NCBI GenBank assembly: GCA_030679145.1
Contig: JAUXTU010000116.1
Span: 1-64,000 of the forward strand
DNA: 64,000 bases
Origin: Bacteroidota bacterium
Lineage (GTDB): Bacteria; Bacteroidota; Ignavibacteria; UBA10030; UBA8401
Direction of reading: 5' to 3'
Part shown: piece after piece, positions 1-8,406 of the stretch
Layout of the letters: every line of letters starts with the position of its first letter
Numbering within the stretch: position 1 is the stretch's first letter
The notes under the pieces: model-generated
What the model was told of the DNA's origin: nothing
Database searches by the model: none
Seen by the model: the letters and a program-made list of their open reading frames with translations, nothing else
Made by a program: the position numbers and the translations under genes

Positions 1-50
1 CCCATATCCGCAGAAACAACCCACGCTTTTTGAGGTTTTTGTTTAGTCAT
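1..50 (-). CDS. N-terminus of a gene running off the left edge
   Basis: On the minus strand an ATG at position 50 opens a frame reading MTKQKPQKAWVVSADMG to the window edge with no stop. A hydrophobic beta strand followed by SADMG resembles the start of some glycosyltransferase-like proteins that read ADMGYGH, but only 17 residues are visible, so function cannot be assigned. It is too short for the ORF track. Confidence 0.45.
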   Translation of the reverse strand, partial: MTKQKPQKAWVVSADM

Positions 51-130
51 AGAATGCTTGAAATAGAAAATAATTAACTGTGCAAAGATACAAAAAAAAT
101 AATCGGGATGAAGAGCGCGAGTGTTATGAA

Positions 131-163
131 AATAATAAGCCCGAATCATACTGACTTCGGGTT
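131..163 (-). terminator. Probable rho-independent terminator
   Basis: Read on the minus strand, AACCCGAA pairs with TTCGGGCTT across a 10-base loop and is followed by TATTATTTT. It lies about 115 bases past the stop of the hydrolase gene at 281 and would end that transcript. The stem has one bulge and the T-run is imperfect. Confidence 0.45.
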
Positions 164-280
164 ATGCGGAAGGGTAAAATTCAAGTAAGTCAGTTCATTT
201 TTTTTTCTTCCTTGCCATAATAGTTAGCTATCCTGTTCCAAAACTTTTCTGTCTTATTCCGAGTGTCAATATTTTTTTCA

Positions 281-1210
281 TTATTTTTTGTTGATCCATT
301 TTTTTATAATTTCATTTGCTTGTATAACTGTCGATTTCCCGTGCGTGCCGTTCTTCATTAATCTATATTCTTTGTTCTCACATTTCCAATTTTCATAAAT
401 TAAATCACATCCTGTTCTATCAACGACATTATCTTTCTCACCATAAATTAGCAATAGTGGATAATCTGCGGTTTTAGAATAATCAATCATTGAATCCATT
501 ATCTTTTTTGATTCAGACATCATATACATACTGAAATACTTTACGAGGAGTGGATCATTTATTCTTAATTCTGATTCTTTTCTAGCCTCTTCGTTCTCAA
601 TCTTAGCTGGATCACCTGCCATATTAACAATGGGTGTGTGATTTGCAAACAAATAATAGCTTGCATATTCTATGTATTGACTAAAACTTGGCGACATACC
701 CTTAGCTTCTTTTCGCATGTACGGTGGATTAACAAGAATTGCTCCCGCGATATTGTGCAAACTGTCTGCTGCAGCTAATAGAACCGAGGTTGACATGCTG
801 TGACCAAACAGAAATACTTTATGTTGATTCGAACCATAGTCTCTATCATTTCTTATAATTTCTGAATAGTCATTAATGAAATCATTGAAATTGGAAATAT
901 CACCGCGCGTACCATCTGAATATCCTGTTCCGCGAGGATGTACGACAACAATTCTATTTTCATTGTTAGACAACAGTTCAATTATATCCGTTTCACTATT
1001 ATGATTTATTCCAGTAATACCTGAGATGATGAATATTGCGGAGTTGTAATTCTCTATTGGTTTGTAATCGTATATAAACAATTGATTGCCGTCTCTAACT
1101 TCAAAAAAGTAACCATCGCTTTTCTCAAGAAGTGCTGGCTTATCAAAATTCTTCACTGAAGTGCAAGAATAAAATGATGTGAGAATCAATAATGATAATA
1201 TGTATCTCAT
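281..1210 (-). CDS. alpha/beta hydrolase lipoprotein
   Basis: Serine hydrolase of the alpha/beta fold, probably anchored in the envelope. The start at 1210 gives a short lipoprotein signal (MRYILSLLILTSFYSC, lipobox cysteine near residue 16) with an AAGG box before the ATG; an in-frame ATG at 1231 is the alternative. The nucleophile elbow GHSMS, an acid in YGEKDNVVD and a late histidine in NGTHGKS form a plausible catalytic triad. HPRGTGYSDG in the first third is typical of lysophospholipase/serine aminopeptidase-like members. Substrate unknown. It is the last gene of the minus-strand accessory run and is not tightly coupled to its upstream neighbour. Confidence 0.8.
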   Translation of the reverse strand: MRYILSLLILTSFYSCTSVKNFDKPALLEKSDGYFFEVRDGNQLFIYDYKPIENYNSAIFIISGITGINHNSETDIIELLSNNENRIVVVHPRGTGYSDGTRGDISNFNDFINDYSEIIRNDRDYGSNQHKVFLFGHSMSTSVLLAAADSLHNIAGAILVNPPYMRKEAKGMSPSFSQYIEYASYYLFANHTPIVNMAGDPAKIENEEARKESELRINDPLLVKYFSMYMMSESKKIMDSMIDYSKTADYPLLLIYGEKDNVVDRTGCDLIYENWKCENKEYRLMKNGTHGKSTVIQANEIIKKWINKK

Positions 1211-1363
1211 TCCCAACCTTGAAACTGACATTCAACCTAAAAGAGAAATTATACTCTGCCGATGCAAATATACAAAATCAGCATTCGCTTGAATGGCAAA
1301 TTATGTATTGCTTGAATGCCCTACCGTAATTACTACGTTTCCTTTTTTATGTCCACTATCGAC

Positions 1364-2248
1364 CTATCGATGGGCTTCACTTATTTGTTCCATTGGGTAT
1401 CGTTTGTCTATTACTGTGTGTAGTTTTCCTGCTTCGCAGAGTTTTTTGAGAAAGATCAGATCTTCAACCTTTAATATAATGTTGCCTGACAAAGCAAGGG
1501 CGGTTAGATAGATTCCTGACTTCGTCAGTGATTTTTTACGTTTTGACGATGCAATCTTACCTACTGCATCAAAAATTACGTCATAAGCATCACCGCTTTG
1601 TGTAAAATCTTCTTGCGTGTAATCGATAAGCTTATCAGCTCCCAGAGATTTTACCATTTCCAAATTCGCAGTACTGCATACTGCAGTAACTTCTGCCCCA
1701 AAATGCCTGGCAATTTGTATTGCATAAGTTCCAACACTACCGGACGCTCCATAGATTAATACTTTATGACCTTTTTGAATATTTGCTTTTCTAAGACTAA
1801 TTAAAGCAGTTAATCCAGCATTAGAAATCGGTGCGGCTTCTTCGTAGCTCATATTGGTCGGTTTTATTGCAAGAATCCCATCTTCAGGAATACAGCAATA
1901 CTCGGCGTAGGTACCCATTCTAAATTCAGTGGATGCAAATACTGGATCGCCTATTTTAAACAGCGTAACATCTTTGCCGACTGCTTCAATGTCTCCTGCC
2001 AGTTCCATTCCAAGTATTTTATTTCTTGGTCCCTTGAAACCCAGCATCATTCGCATCAAGGGCTTGAAAAAAAAATCTGTGACGGGTCCTAAACCAGGCT
2101 CTAAACGCCGAATCTTCGTATCCCCTATGTGTGCTGTAGTAGCATGTACTTTTATCAATACTTCATTATTTTTTGGAAAAGGTTTTTCAACTTCTTTTAT
2201 CTGGAGGACTTCTGGCGGTCCGTATTTGGTGCAAATAACTGCTTTCAT
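1364..2248 (-). CDS. Zinc-free MDR-family NAD(P)-dependent alcohol dehydrogenase/quinone reductase, interrupted by an amber codon
   Basis: Medium-chain dehydrogenase/reductase: N-terminal GroES-like fold (about residues 1-120) and a Rossmann domain with the nucleotide-binding run [11 protein letters not shown] near residue 165. It would reduce quinones or enals with NAD(P)H. The frame stops at TAG after QISEAHR, yet the same frame continues VDSGHKKGNVVITV and reaches a TAA at 1301-1303. Family members usually read EAHRYV...GHKKGNVVI here, so a tyrosine codon has become TAG. The missing 20 residues include the final strand of the catalytic domain, so the product may be inactive. Full length without the stop would be about 315 residues, normal for the family. 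Confidence 0.8.
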   Translation of the reverse strand: MKAVICTKYGPPEVLQIKEVEKPFPKNNEVLIKVHATTAHIGDTKIRRLEPGLGPVTDFFFKPLMRMMLGFKGPRNKILGMELAGDIEAVGKDVTLFKIGDPVFASTEFRMGTYAEYCCIPEDGILAIKPTNMSYEEAAPISNAGLTALISLRKANIQKGHKVLIYGASGSVGTYAIQIARHFGAEVTAVCSTANLEMVKSLGADKLIDYTQEDFTQSGDAYDVIFDAVGKIASSKRKKSLTKSGIYLTALALSGNIILKVEDLIFLKKLCEAGKLHTVIDKRYPMEQISEAHR

Positions 2249-2343
2249 TTTTGTTCCTTCTATTCGTTATTTAGTTTGATTGATGTTGTTACTCCCAACA
2301 AATCTTAATCACCCATTATATTTTTCATTTATTAGAATGAATT

Positions 2344-2988
2344 TTATAAATTGACTCCGATATATAAATTGGGTTCAAAGAGGAAATAATTATTCCACTT
2401 GCTTTCCTTCTCTTTAAATCTCTGTGGTACATTGGTATCAATTGGCCAATAATTGCAATGCACCTGTGGTTCGATAAACATTCTATCCTTAAATACGGTG
2501 ATATGATACCCAAAGTGATAAGTAGTATATAATTTGAAACCGCTGCCTATTTTCTTATTATTTTCGTCCAAATATGTCTTCATCAATGGCAATATTTCGA
2601 CAGTGGTGAATAATCCTTTCCACAGTAAACGCTGATAAGTAAAACCTATGCCACTTTCTCTGAGTCTGCCTGGGAAAAATTCACTTTCTTTTAGAAAAAG
2701 TGGATCCCATAATTGTATACCCATAGGTGCAAATAGTTTCCATGTGGCTACTTTGATACCAATTTTGTCTTTGGGAGAAAGTTTATATCCAAAATGAAAC
2801 TCGTAATGGTGTGTATTTGTTTTTTCTGGACCAAAATTGGCGAAAGTCAACCACGTAGTGCTTACTGAAAATTTGTAATTAGGAACTGTGTCTTCGAAAG
2901 TGTCCACAGCTGTTGTGGCGAGGTCTTGACTAAATGCAAGTGTTGTGAACAGGGCAATTGCTGTTAACATTAAGTTCTTCTTTTTCAT
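2344..2988 (-). CDS. Secreted outer-membrane beta-barrel-like protein (paralogue of 8407-9048)
   Basis: Unknown function. The start at 2988 gives a clean signal peptide MKKKNLMLTAIALFTTLAFSQ; the ten residues before it in the ORF track have no signal character. The mature part alternates aromatic/hydrophobic and polar residues and ends in an aromatic-rich strand (YFLFEPNLYIGVNL), as in small outer-membrane barrels. It aligns along its length with the protein at 8407-9048: shared pieces include PKD, YQR, TTVE, DENNKKI/DTDNKKI, FIEP and YWP(I/V)DTN/NTN. About 6 kb separates the two copies. Confidence 0.75.
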   Translation of the reverse strand: MKKKNLMLTAIALFTTLAFSQDLATTAVDTFEDTVPNYKFSVSTTWLTFANFGPEKTNTHHYEFHFGYKLSPKDKIGIKVATWKLFAPMGIQLWDPLFLKESEFFPGRLRESGIGFTYQRLLWKGLFTTVEILPLMKTYLDENNKKIGSGFKLYTTYHFGYHITVFKDRMFIEPQVHCNYWPIDTNVPQRFKEKESKWNNYFLFEPNLYIGVNL

Positions 2989-3119
2989 ATTTTTTTCGAT
3001 GATAGTTAATAAATACATTAATTGGTGTCAAGGAGCATATTCTTATTCATTATTTCCTCAATTTAAAGCACAGTAATTTAGAATGTTAAAAGTTTCTTCA
3101 TTTGTGCTCCTTCTATACT

Positions 3120-3782
3120 TTATTTAGTTTGCTCTGTTTTATTTATTCCGAACATATCGTAAGGTTTTTCACTAAATCTATCATTCATTAAATAAACTGT
3201 AAGAAAGATGAATGCTACAAAGGCAAACAAAATAAGGACCTGACTGACAGATGTTTTTTGAATTTCCTGTTTTTGTTTTACATCGCAAACTTCGCCCGGA
3301 CAGTATTGTACTTTATCTTTAAATAAGAGGGGATAAAATTTACATCCTAAACAAATTCCAAAAGCTGATTCAAAGAATAGGAATATGAGGCAAATAAGAC
3401 AGGTAATACCTGTCATTGGACCATAGGCATTTACAATAATAAAAAAGTAAAACATGGTAGCTGACAATACTACACCAATGATCCATGCAAACTTTTTTTG
3501 AGCAGCTCCAACATATTCGGGTGTTTGATTCCGAACAATTAACCGTGCAAAAATTAGCGTTGGCGAAAATTTCGGATTGATAAAAACCCGTATCATAAAA
3601 TCCGCAAGAAAAAAAGTTATGACATATTTTATCGGAACAAAGTTCCCTTCAAACAGAATGAACATTAATGAAGTGAAGGTAGCTAAAAATAAAATTCCTG
3701 CGGCTGCTCGTATTTCCCGCTCGTTTAAAACAGGAATGTTATATCCTTCAACTTCTTCTCCAAATGTTATTATTTTATTCAT
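3120..3782 (-). CDS. DUF4395 family integral membrane protein
   Basis: Predicted inner-membrane protein with about four hydrophobic segments in the first 150 residues and one more near residue 190. The run FGICLGCKFYPLL, with two close cysteines, is the hallmark of the DUF4395 family, whose role is not established; members often sit near thiol or sulfur redox genes. Two further cysteines (YCPGEVCD) follow. Here the neighbours give no clue. The start codon lies about 70 bases past the end of the attC-like element, which is where the first gene of an integron-type cassette would start. Confidence 0.75.
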   Translation of the reverse strand: MNKIITFGEEVEGYNIPVLNEREIRAAAGILFLATFTSLMFILFEGNFVPIKYVITFFLADFMIRVFINPKFSPTLIFARLIVRNQTPEYVGAAQKKFAWIIGVVLSATMFYFFIIVNAYGPMTGITCLICLIFLFFESAFGICLGCKFYPLLFKDKVQYCPGEVCDVKQKQEIQKTSVSQVLILFAFVAFIFLTVYLMNDRFSEKPYDMFGINKTEQTK

Positions 3783-3852
3783 TTATTCTTTTTTTTTGTA
3801 TGACGTATAGATATTTGCATCAGCTCTATTAAAAGTATTGAATTTGTCAGTA

Positions 3853-3986
3853 GCGGATAACGTTTGGCGGTATGAAAAGTTGCCGATTGCGGGCGACTCC
3901 CTGTCAAGTTACACAAAAGTTGAAGCGAGCTACAACCCTTGAATAACCTACTGTCCCGGCAATTTTTTATACCGCGTGTTAGCGGG
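3853..3986 (-). repeat. attC-like imperfect palindrome
   Basis: A 134-base element whose ends pair: GCTAACACGCGGTAT at one side and ATACCGCCAAACGTTATC at the other (minus-strand reading), with inner arms ATTGCCGG and CCG..GGCAACTTTT extending the stem. The two outer arms differ in spacer length between the AAC/GTT core and CGGTAT, as in the unpaired spacer of integron attC sites. The core sequences do not match RYYYAAC/GTTRRRY perfectly. Similar GTTTGGCGG...CCGC.TGTTAGCGG elements are common between small genes in Bacteroidota. Orientation fits a cassette ending in the SDR remnant at 4005. Confidence 0.5.
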
Positions 3987-4004
3987 TCGTTGTTTGTTAT
4001 TTCA

Positions 4005-4166
4005 TTACATTTTGTCATAAATAAATCTTGGTATCTTCTTTAAAATTAAAGCAATAATCCCCCCTCGCTTGGTAATATAAGCAACCTTCCTTTTGTTTCT
4101 TATCGCCTTGTATATCTGTGCTACTGCTTTATCAACGGGGTTCGTAAACGGAAGCAAGCTGATTTC
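4005..4166 (-). pseudogene. C-terminal remnant of a short-chain dehydrogenase (SDR)
   Basis: In the minus strand a 53-codon open frame ending in TAA at 4005-4007 reads NPVDKAVAQIYKAIRN, then KRKVAYITKR and a hydrophobic tail ending KKIPRFIYDKM. This matches the usual tail of SDR proteins (basic helix, VAYITKR, hydrophobic helix, PRFIY). A TAG at 4167-4169 closes the frame on the 5' side and no start, Rossmann motif or YxxxK is present upstream, so only a fragment of the gene remains. It is not in the ORF track. The remainder of the 3783-4256 gap holds the attC-like element and otherwise unremarkable sequence. Confidence 0.6.
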
Positions 4167-4256
4167 CTATATAATCATTGTCCCAAGAGTTTAATGTCTT
4201 AGAAAGACTTATTTTTATCTTGTTACAAATCCCCCAATCTTGGCGGTGTAAACATG

Positions 4257-4664
4257 TCAATTTGCTTTTTCAATGTTATTTGCCTTCAAATAGCTCATAA
4301 TCATAAACACAAACAATACCGCACATTTAACCAGTATCCATAAATTTTCTGAACTGCCATTCAGATATCCAATCATACTCACAATAAATAATCCGGCAAC
4401 AACTAAGGCCGTTAGCAGGATGACAAATCTCCTTTCAATTGGTTTTTGTACTGCCCATATAAGAAGAATAGTCCAACCTAACATTAAAATTCCGCCAATG
4501 CTCATTACTAACCTGAATTGCAAATTGGGATTGAAATCAGGGGAACCGGTCAATGTTCCAAAAATACGAGGACAAAGAAGCGCTATTGCCCATATTGCAT
4601 CAGCAATGATACCTAGCCAGTACGCAGTTTTAATTAAGCCTAATTTTTCCTTTAAGTCTTTCAT
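4257..4664 (-). CDS. Small four-helix integral membrane protein, unknown function
   Basis: 135 residues with about four hydrophobic stretches (residues 14-32, 53-71, 80-100, 108-127) joined by short loops; the N-terminus is charged and probably cytoplasmic. I do not recognise the family. It is isolated: 90 bases downstream is the SDR remnant and upstream is a repeat-rich gap. It lies between two inward-facing copies of an ACCGCxTGTTAGCGGG end sequence (3971-3986 and 4755-4770), so it may have arrived as part of a small mobile segment. Confidence 0.6.
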   Translation of the reverse strand: MKDLKEKLGLIKTAYWLGIIADAIWAIALLCPRIFGTLTGSPDFNPNLQFRLVMSIGGILMLGWTILLIWAVQKPIERRFVILLTALVVAGLFIVSMIGYLNGSSENLWILVKCAVLFVFMIMSYLKANNIEKAN

Positions 4665-4752
4665 TTTGTTTCCTGTTTTATTTATTTAAATATTTTTCTC
4701 ATTTTTCTGATATCTGCTCAATGCTTGTAGGTGTTATGGGGTCTTCTTACAA

Positions 4753-4771
4753 TGCCCGCTAACAGGCGGTA
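4753..4771 (-). repeat. Isolated end of an attC-like element
   Basis: The minus strand reads ACCGCCTGTTAGCGGGC, matching the 3971-3987 end of the attC-like element (ACCGCGTGTTAGCGGG) at 15 of 16 positions but in the opposite direction. No partner arm is visible to its right, where a different repeat begins at about 4832, so this looks like a truncated copy. Confidence 0.4.
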
Positions 4772-4831
4772 CTACGACTATTTCTCTTGTCTTGTTACAG
4801 AGACAAAGAAGTCTTAAATATTATTTCAAAA

Positions 4832-5097
4832 GGCATCTGAAAAAGTCATTGCGAGGAGCGACTTGTCCGTTCGACGAGTCGAGTCTTCGACCATCTTTTT
4901 GGCGGAAGCGACGAAGTTCCGCATTTATAAATCCCACACCGAGCGGAATCCAAAAGCGGGACAATCCCCTAAAAAAACATACAAAAAAAAGATTGCTCCG
5001 CATTACAGAGTCCCGTACAGCGGGACTTCAACAAAAAACGTCTTGTCACAAAGTGACTCCTTTGGAGCAATGACAATGTTCAAGAGTTTTTCAGAAG
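4832..5097. repeat. MITE-like intergenic repeat, copy 1
   Basis: Non-coding element of about 266 bases with inverted ends: CATCTGAAAAAGTCATTGCG on the left and GCAATGAC...TTTTTCAGAAG on the right. Internally it has several smaller GC-rich inverted runs (GCGACTTGTCCG, GTCCCGTACAGCGGGAC). It has the GTCATTGCGAGGAGC signature of widespread bacterial intergenic repeats and shares its end sequence with the element at 63150. It fills most of the 454-base gap between the membrane protein and the S41 protease; ORFs called here (4792, 4821, 4863) are artefacts of the repeat. Confidence 0.65.
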
Positions 5098-5118
5098 TCT
5101 CTACCATCAACTAAAAGT

Positions 5119-6165
5119 CTATTTTGAATTCTTAATAATTTCAATTCCTTTTTCCAAAATTCTATCAATTCCGTTTGCTGAATCAGCGGATGTTGTTAGT
5201 ACAGGTACATCTGGAAAAACACCGACGCCTTCCATAATGCGACCTTGAGCGTCTGCAGTTATTCCTGTTGATAGCCGATACGTCCATCCGTTTGGTAATT
5301 CTCTGAATATAGGATTGCCGATACCGCCGGCGGTTGTATCGCCAACAATGGTAACCTGCGGAAGATTTTGCATAGCCATCACGAACATTTCCGCTGAACT
5401 CATTGTGGCGCGACTCGTTAGCACAACAACGGGTTTAAGAAATTGATACGATCCTTTAGGTTCAATGGACATACTTTTCCATGAGGAAAAATTATCTTTT
5501 CCGGGTCCATTTTTCTGGCGCTGATACAAATACACTCGCGATTGATCGGCAAAACGGTCTGCTACTGTTTCGGCATTGATGCCGTTGCCGCCGCTATTCC
5601 CGCGAACATCGATAATAATCCCTTTCATATTCTTCCATTGAGAAAGGATATCATCAATTGCTAAATAGCGCGAATCTGTCATTGATAATCCTTCACTCTG
5701 CCCCTCGAATGTGCGAATGATGATATACCCAATGGCGGGATCTTGACACGTTCGATATTCAAGTACGGAATTTTGCGGAGCACCGGTTCGAACATACTTG
5801 CCGGCATTAATAATTCTTCTGCTGGGATACGAAGCAGGAATCAAAGGTTCCCAATACACATCGCCCATTGGGGAGTACAAAGTAACATGCATGTCGTTGA
5901 TACCATAAACAATGTTCGAGAAAATATTAAAGAGCTGACCATCGGAAGTCGTTGGGGTAATCCGCGGACGGTATAAAGTATAGACCGAATCCCAGTTGAT
6001 GTGCCGTAAAGAGAACTGTGCGTAGTACCTGTCAAAATCTTTCCAAAATATCTCGAAGTTGCTTTCCGGCGTGTTTGTTGGATCGGATCCAACGATCATT
6101 TCATCACATCCATAAAAAAACAAAAAGGAAATGAGAATGCTGAACGAACGTTTCATATTGTTCAT
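5119..6165 (-). CDS. S41 family peptidase, lipoprotein
   Basis: Tail-specific/C-terminal-processing type serine protease. The signal ends in a lipobox (FFYGC, Cys20), so it should be lipid-anchored in the periplasm. The S41 core is at about residues 143-330, with the conserved IIIDVRGNSGG near 184-193 and the nucleophile region SRATMSSAE (Ser257 likely). The segment where Ctp proteases have a catalytic lysine reads DTTAGGIG, with no lysine, so it resembles the S41 subgroup that uses a different base. No PDZ domain is obvious. Its start overlaps the stop of the gene at 6162-7019 by four bases (ATGA), so the two are co-transcribed. Confidence 0.82.
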   Translation of the reverse strand: MNNMKRSFSILISFLFFYGCDEMIVGSDPTNTPESNFEIFWKDFDRYYAQFSLRHINWDSVYTLYRPRITPTTSDGQLFNIFSNIVYGINDMHVTLYSPMGDVYWEPLIPASYPSRRIINAGKYVRTGAPQNSVLEYRTCQDPAIGYIIIRTFEGQSEGLSMTDSRYLAIDDILSQWKNMKGIIIDVRGNSGGNGINAETVADRFADQSRVYLYQRQKNGPGKDNFSSWKSMSIEPKGSYQFLKPVVVLTSRATMSSAEMFVMAMQNLPQVTIVGDTTAGGIGNPIFRELPNGWTYRLSTGITADAQGRIMEGVGVFPDVPVLTTSADSANGIDRILEKGIEIIKNSK

Positions 6166-7019
6166 AGTTTCACCGTTAAGCCAATAAGAAATTGATTGTT
6201 CAATACTCGCGCATGAAATAAATCCTGATACTGTGCAAATGAATAATATTGCAAACGATATTGTAGGGCAAAGCCGATATGATTACTTACAAAGAATGAG
6301 TAGGAAACATCTGCCTGCATTTCAAAGAGTTTGTTGAAGGTGACGATGTCGCCATTTTTAAATAGTTGCCACAAAATATTTTTTTCAAGATCGATATCGT
6401 CAAATTTTTCGCTGACGTTTGCATTGTAGCGCTCAGAAAAAAGAACATAGGAAACACAGGGAATATTAATCTCAACACGTAAGAAGTTGTTTGATTCTTG
6501 CTGAATAGTAGTTTCTGTCAGAACGTGAATGCCAAGCCCTGTCATCTGCTCTGCAGACTCATGACTTAAGCCTTGAATAAAATAGTAATTCCTCATGTTA
6601 AGCATACCGGAGAATCTGATACCAAGAAAACAGGCGGTGTTGAAATCCTCAAGTGTTGTAACTTTTTTAGCAAATGAATATTCAAAATTTAAATTAAGGT
6701 TTTTGACATAATGCGATATCGCCTCATCATTGTAAGTTTTAGTGATTGAAGAATTCAGTTCTGTATTATCATAGTAAAGTAAGACAGTATGTCGATTTTC
6801 AATACCACGGAAACGATACATGAACGATAATGGAATCTTTGTGCCTCTATACATAAGGGGTGACATTATTTCATCACGCACAGTGTGCAAACTGATACCG
6901 GAAGAGAGTGTAAATAGATGTTGAGATTCAAATGATGCCCTAGTTGAATCTTCTTGAGAAAAAGAATTACTACTGCCAAAGATAATATTGATAAGTATAA
7001 TGCTTGTTATAATTTTCAT
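6162..7019 (-). CDS. Secreted beta-strand-rich protein, probably outer membrane
   Basis: Unknown function. The start at 7019 gives a signal peptide (MKIITSIILINIIFG...SFSQ); the ORF-track start at 7067 adds 16 residues without signal character. The mature protein is rich in alternating aromatic residues and ends VLNNQFLIGLTVKL, a barrel-type terminal strand. It overlaps the S41 peptidase gene by four bases, so the pair forms a two-gene operon; the protease could act on or beside this surface protein, but nothing direct shows it. Confidence 0.7.
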   Translation of the reverse strand: MKIITSIILINIIFGSSNSFSQEDSTRASFESQHLFTLSSGISLHTVRDEIMSPLMYRGTKIPLSFMYRFRGIENRHTVLLYYDNTELNSSITKTYNDEAISHYVKNLNLNFEYSFAKKVTTLEDFNTACFLGIRFSGMLNMRNYYFIQGLSHESAEQMTGLGIHVLTETTIQQESNNFLRVEINIPCVSYVLFSERYNANVSEKFDDIDLEKNILWQLFKNGDIVTFNKLFEMQADVSYSFFVSNHIGFALQYRLQYYSFAQYQDLFHARVLNNQFLIGLTVKL

Positions 7020-7164
7020 TTTAGTTTGCAGTATTTGTTTTTCCTCTGCCCAACAGGCAGGCTGCAACTGCTGCTGATATTGTCATTGATGTTGCACTAC
7101 AAGCCAAATCAGCAAACACACTTGCTTGAGAAAAAATAAAATAGATGAAGAATATAATCCAACG

Positions 7165-7902
7165 TTAACGGTCTGTAGCTCGACTTTCATAGTTATATAT
7201 CACCGGCATTTTGAATTTCCACTTGTTCCATAATTCATCATTCAACAATAACTCAGCCATAAAACAACTAACATTTATTCTGCTTGTTATTCCCGCAACG
7301 AACACAGGACTTTGTTTAGGTGATTCAATAATTTCATAATCACTTTCTTTCTCATCATCTATCAAAGTATCAGGTCTTACTGCTATCCACTCTATCTTAG
7401 AATTATTTTCACCTATAGTATTTGAAAGATACCTCGCAACTTCTACATTATCTTTTTGAGGAGGCAGTGCAACATTTAAAAAAGAAAGAACTATTCTATC
7501 TTTCAACGAATATTTCTCATTTATTTTTCTATTCCTATTTGCGGTAGTATTCATAAGAATTACTTTTACTTTGTTCTCCTTACTTGCTTCAATAGCTTCA
7601 CAAATGTTTCTTATGCAGCTTGTAACAAGCATCCTAGGTTTTCCAAATATTCCACGGAATGAAATATTGTGTCCAAGACAAGAAATCACAGCATCACAAT
7701 CATTGATCAAATCCAAATATTTACCTCGGTTAAATTCGTAAACACTTCCAACAACACATTTCAGCAGCTTATTATTCAGATAATTTGGTGATACTTTATT
7801 AATATCGCGCACAACTATTTTTGTTTCAACATTTCTGTTAAGAAGTTGTTGAACAACCAATCGTCCAGTTGTCCCAGTAGCACCGAGTACTAAAACTTTC
7901 AT
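7165..7902 (-). CDS. NAD(P)-binding Rossmann-fold protein (NmrA/atypical SDR)
   Basis: The start at 7902 places MKVLVLGATGTTGRLVVQQL at the N-terminus, the atypical SDR dinucleotide-binding motif GATGxxG; the nine residues before it in the ORF track are probably untranslated. ISCLGHN follows the fourth strand. No YxxxK catalytic pair is obvious, as in NmrA-like regulators and NAD-dependent epimerase-like proteins that bind but may not turn over the cofactor. About 246 residues, a usual size. Substrate unknown. It sits 75 bases downstream of a damaged small membrane protein gene. Confidence 0.75.
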   Translation of the reverse strand: MKVLVLGATGTTGRLVVQQLLNRNVETKIVVRDINKVSPNYLNNKLLKCVVGSVYEFNRGKYLDLINDCDAVISCLGHNISFRGIFGKPRMLVTSCIRNICEAIEASKENKVKVILMNTTANRNRKINEKYSLKDRIVLSFLNVALPPQKDNVEVARYLSNTIGENNSKIEWIAVRPDTLIDDEKESDYEIIESPKQSPVFVAGITSRINVSCFMAELLLNDELWNKWKFKMPVIYNYESRATDR

Positions 7903-7975
7903 AAATATTTCCTCAACAAGTTTCTTCAATATGTTTACCAGTGTTGCCGTTGCTGCACTGGTAATACTGATTTTT

Positions 7976-8250
7976 CTAAAGACCTGTAATTTTGTAAGTC
8001 GCTATTACCAAAAGTTGACTCAGAATACTTACTGTAAAAAAATAACCATTATGTTTTAAATCTATCTTGAGTTTATAACTCGCTCTTATAACAATGAGAA
8101 GCAAAATTATAAGGATAAATATTCCTACTGTATATGTGCCAAGTTCCATAATTGAAGATACTCTGGCTTCATCTTGTTGACTAAATCCTCCAAAGACAAA
8201 AGATTTGTTACAGTTGTAATTAATCCCGATATAAGAAATTTTTTGTTCAT
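7976..8250 (-). CDS. Small membrane protein, probably frameshifted near its N-terminus
   Basis: The track ORF (to 8260) needs a TTG start and an unlikely N-terminus. An ATG at 8250 in another frame begins MNKKFLISGLITTVTNLLSL, a convincing signal or membrane segment, but that frame soon stops. The downstream frame continues FSQQDEARVSSIMELGTYT, then two hydrophobic segments (about residues 42-60 and 75-92 of the track ORF). A single-base shift around 8190-8215 would join them into a normal protein of about 90 residues. The alternative is a 57-residue protein from the ATG at 8149. Function not recognised. Confidence 0.45.
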
Positions 8251-8406
8251 AATGGTTCAAATTTAGTTTGTGCTTACTCTATTCGGTTTTCAGCATCCCC
8301 GTTTATTTTAAATTGTAAAAATTAATTTCTTGTTCCATTGTTTCAAGTTGCGATGACGCCAATGTAGTAACCTTTTTTCCATATTTCTCATTCACACACA
8401 ATTCAA

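Noticed and set aside
3779-4018. 79-residue minus-strand ORF across the attC-like element
   Set aside because: It reads through the palindrome and has no start or family similarity; the SDR remnant uses another frame.
4792-5114. Three overlapping ORFs in the 4.8-5.1 kb gap
   Set aside because: They translate the MITE-like repeat and have no family features.
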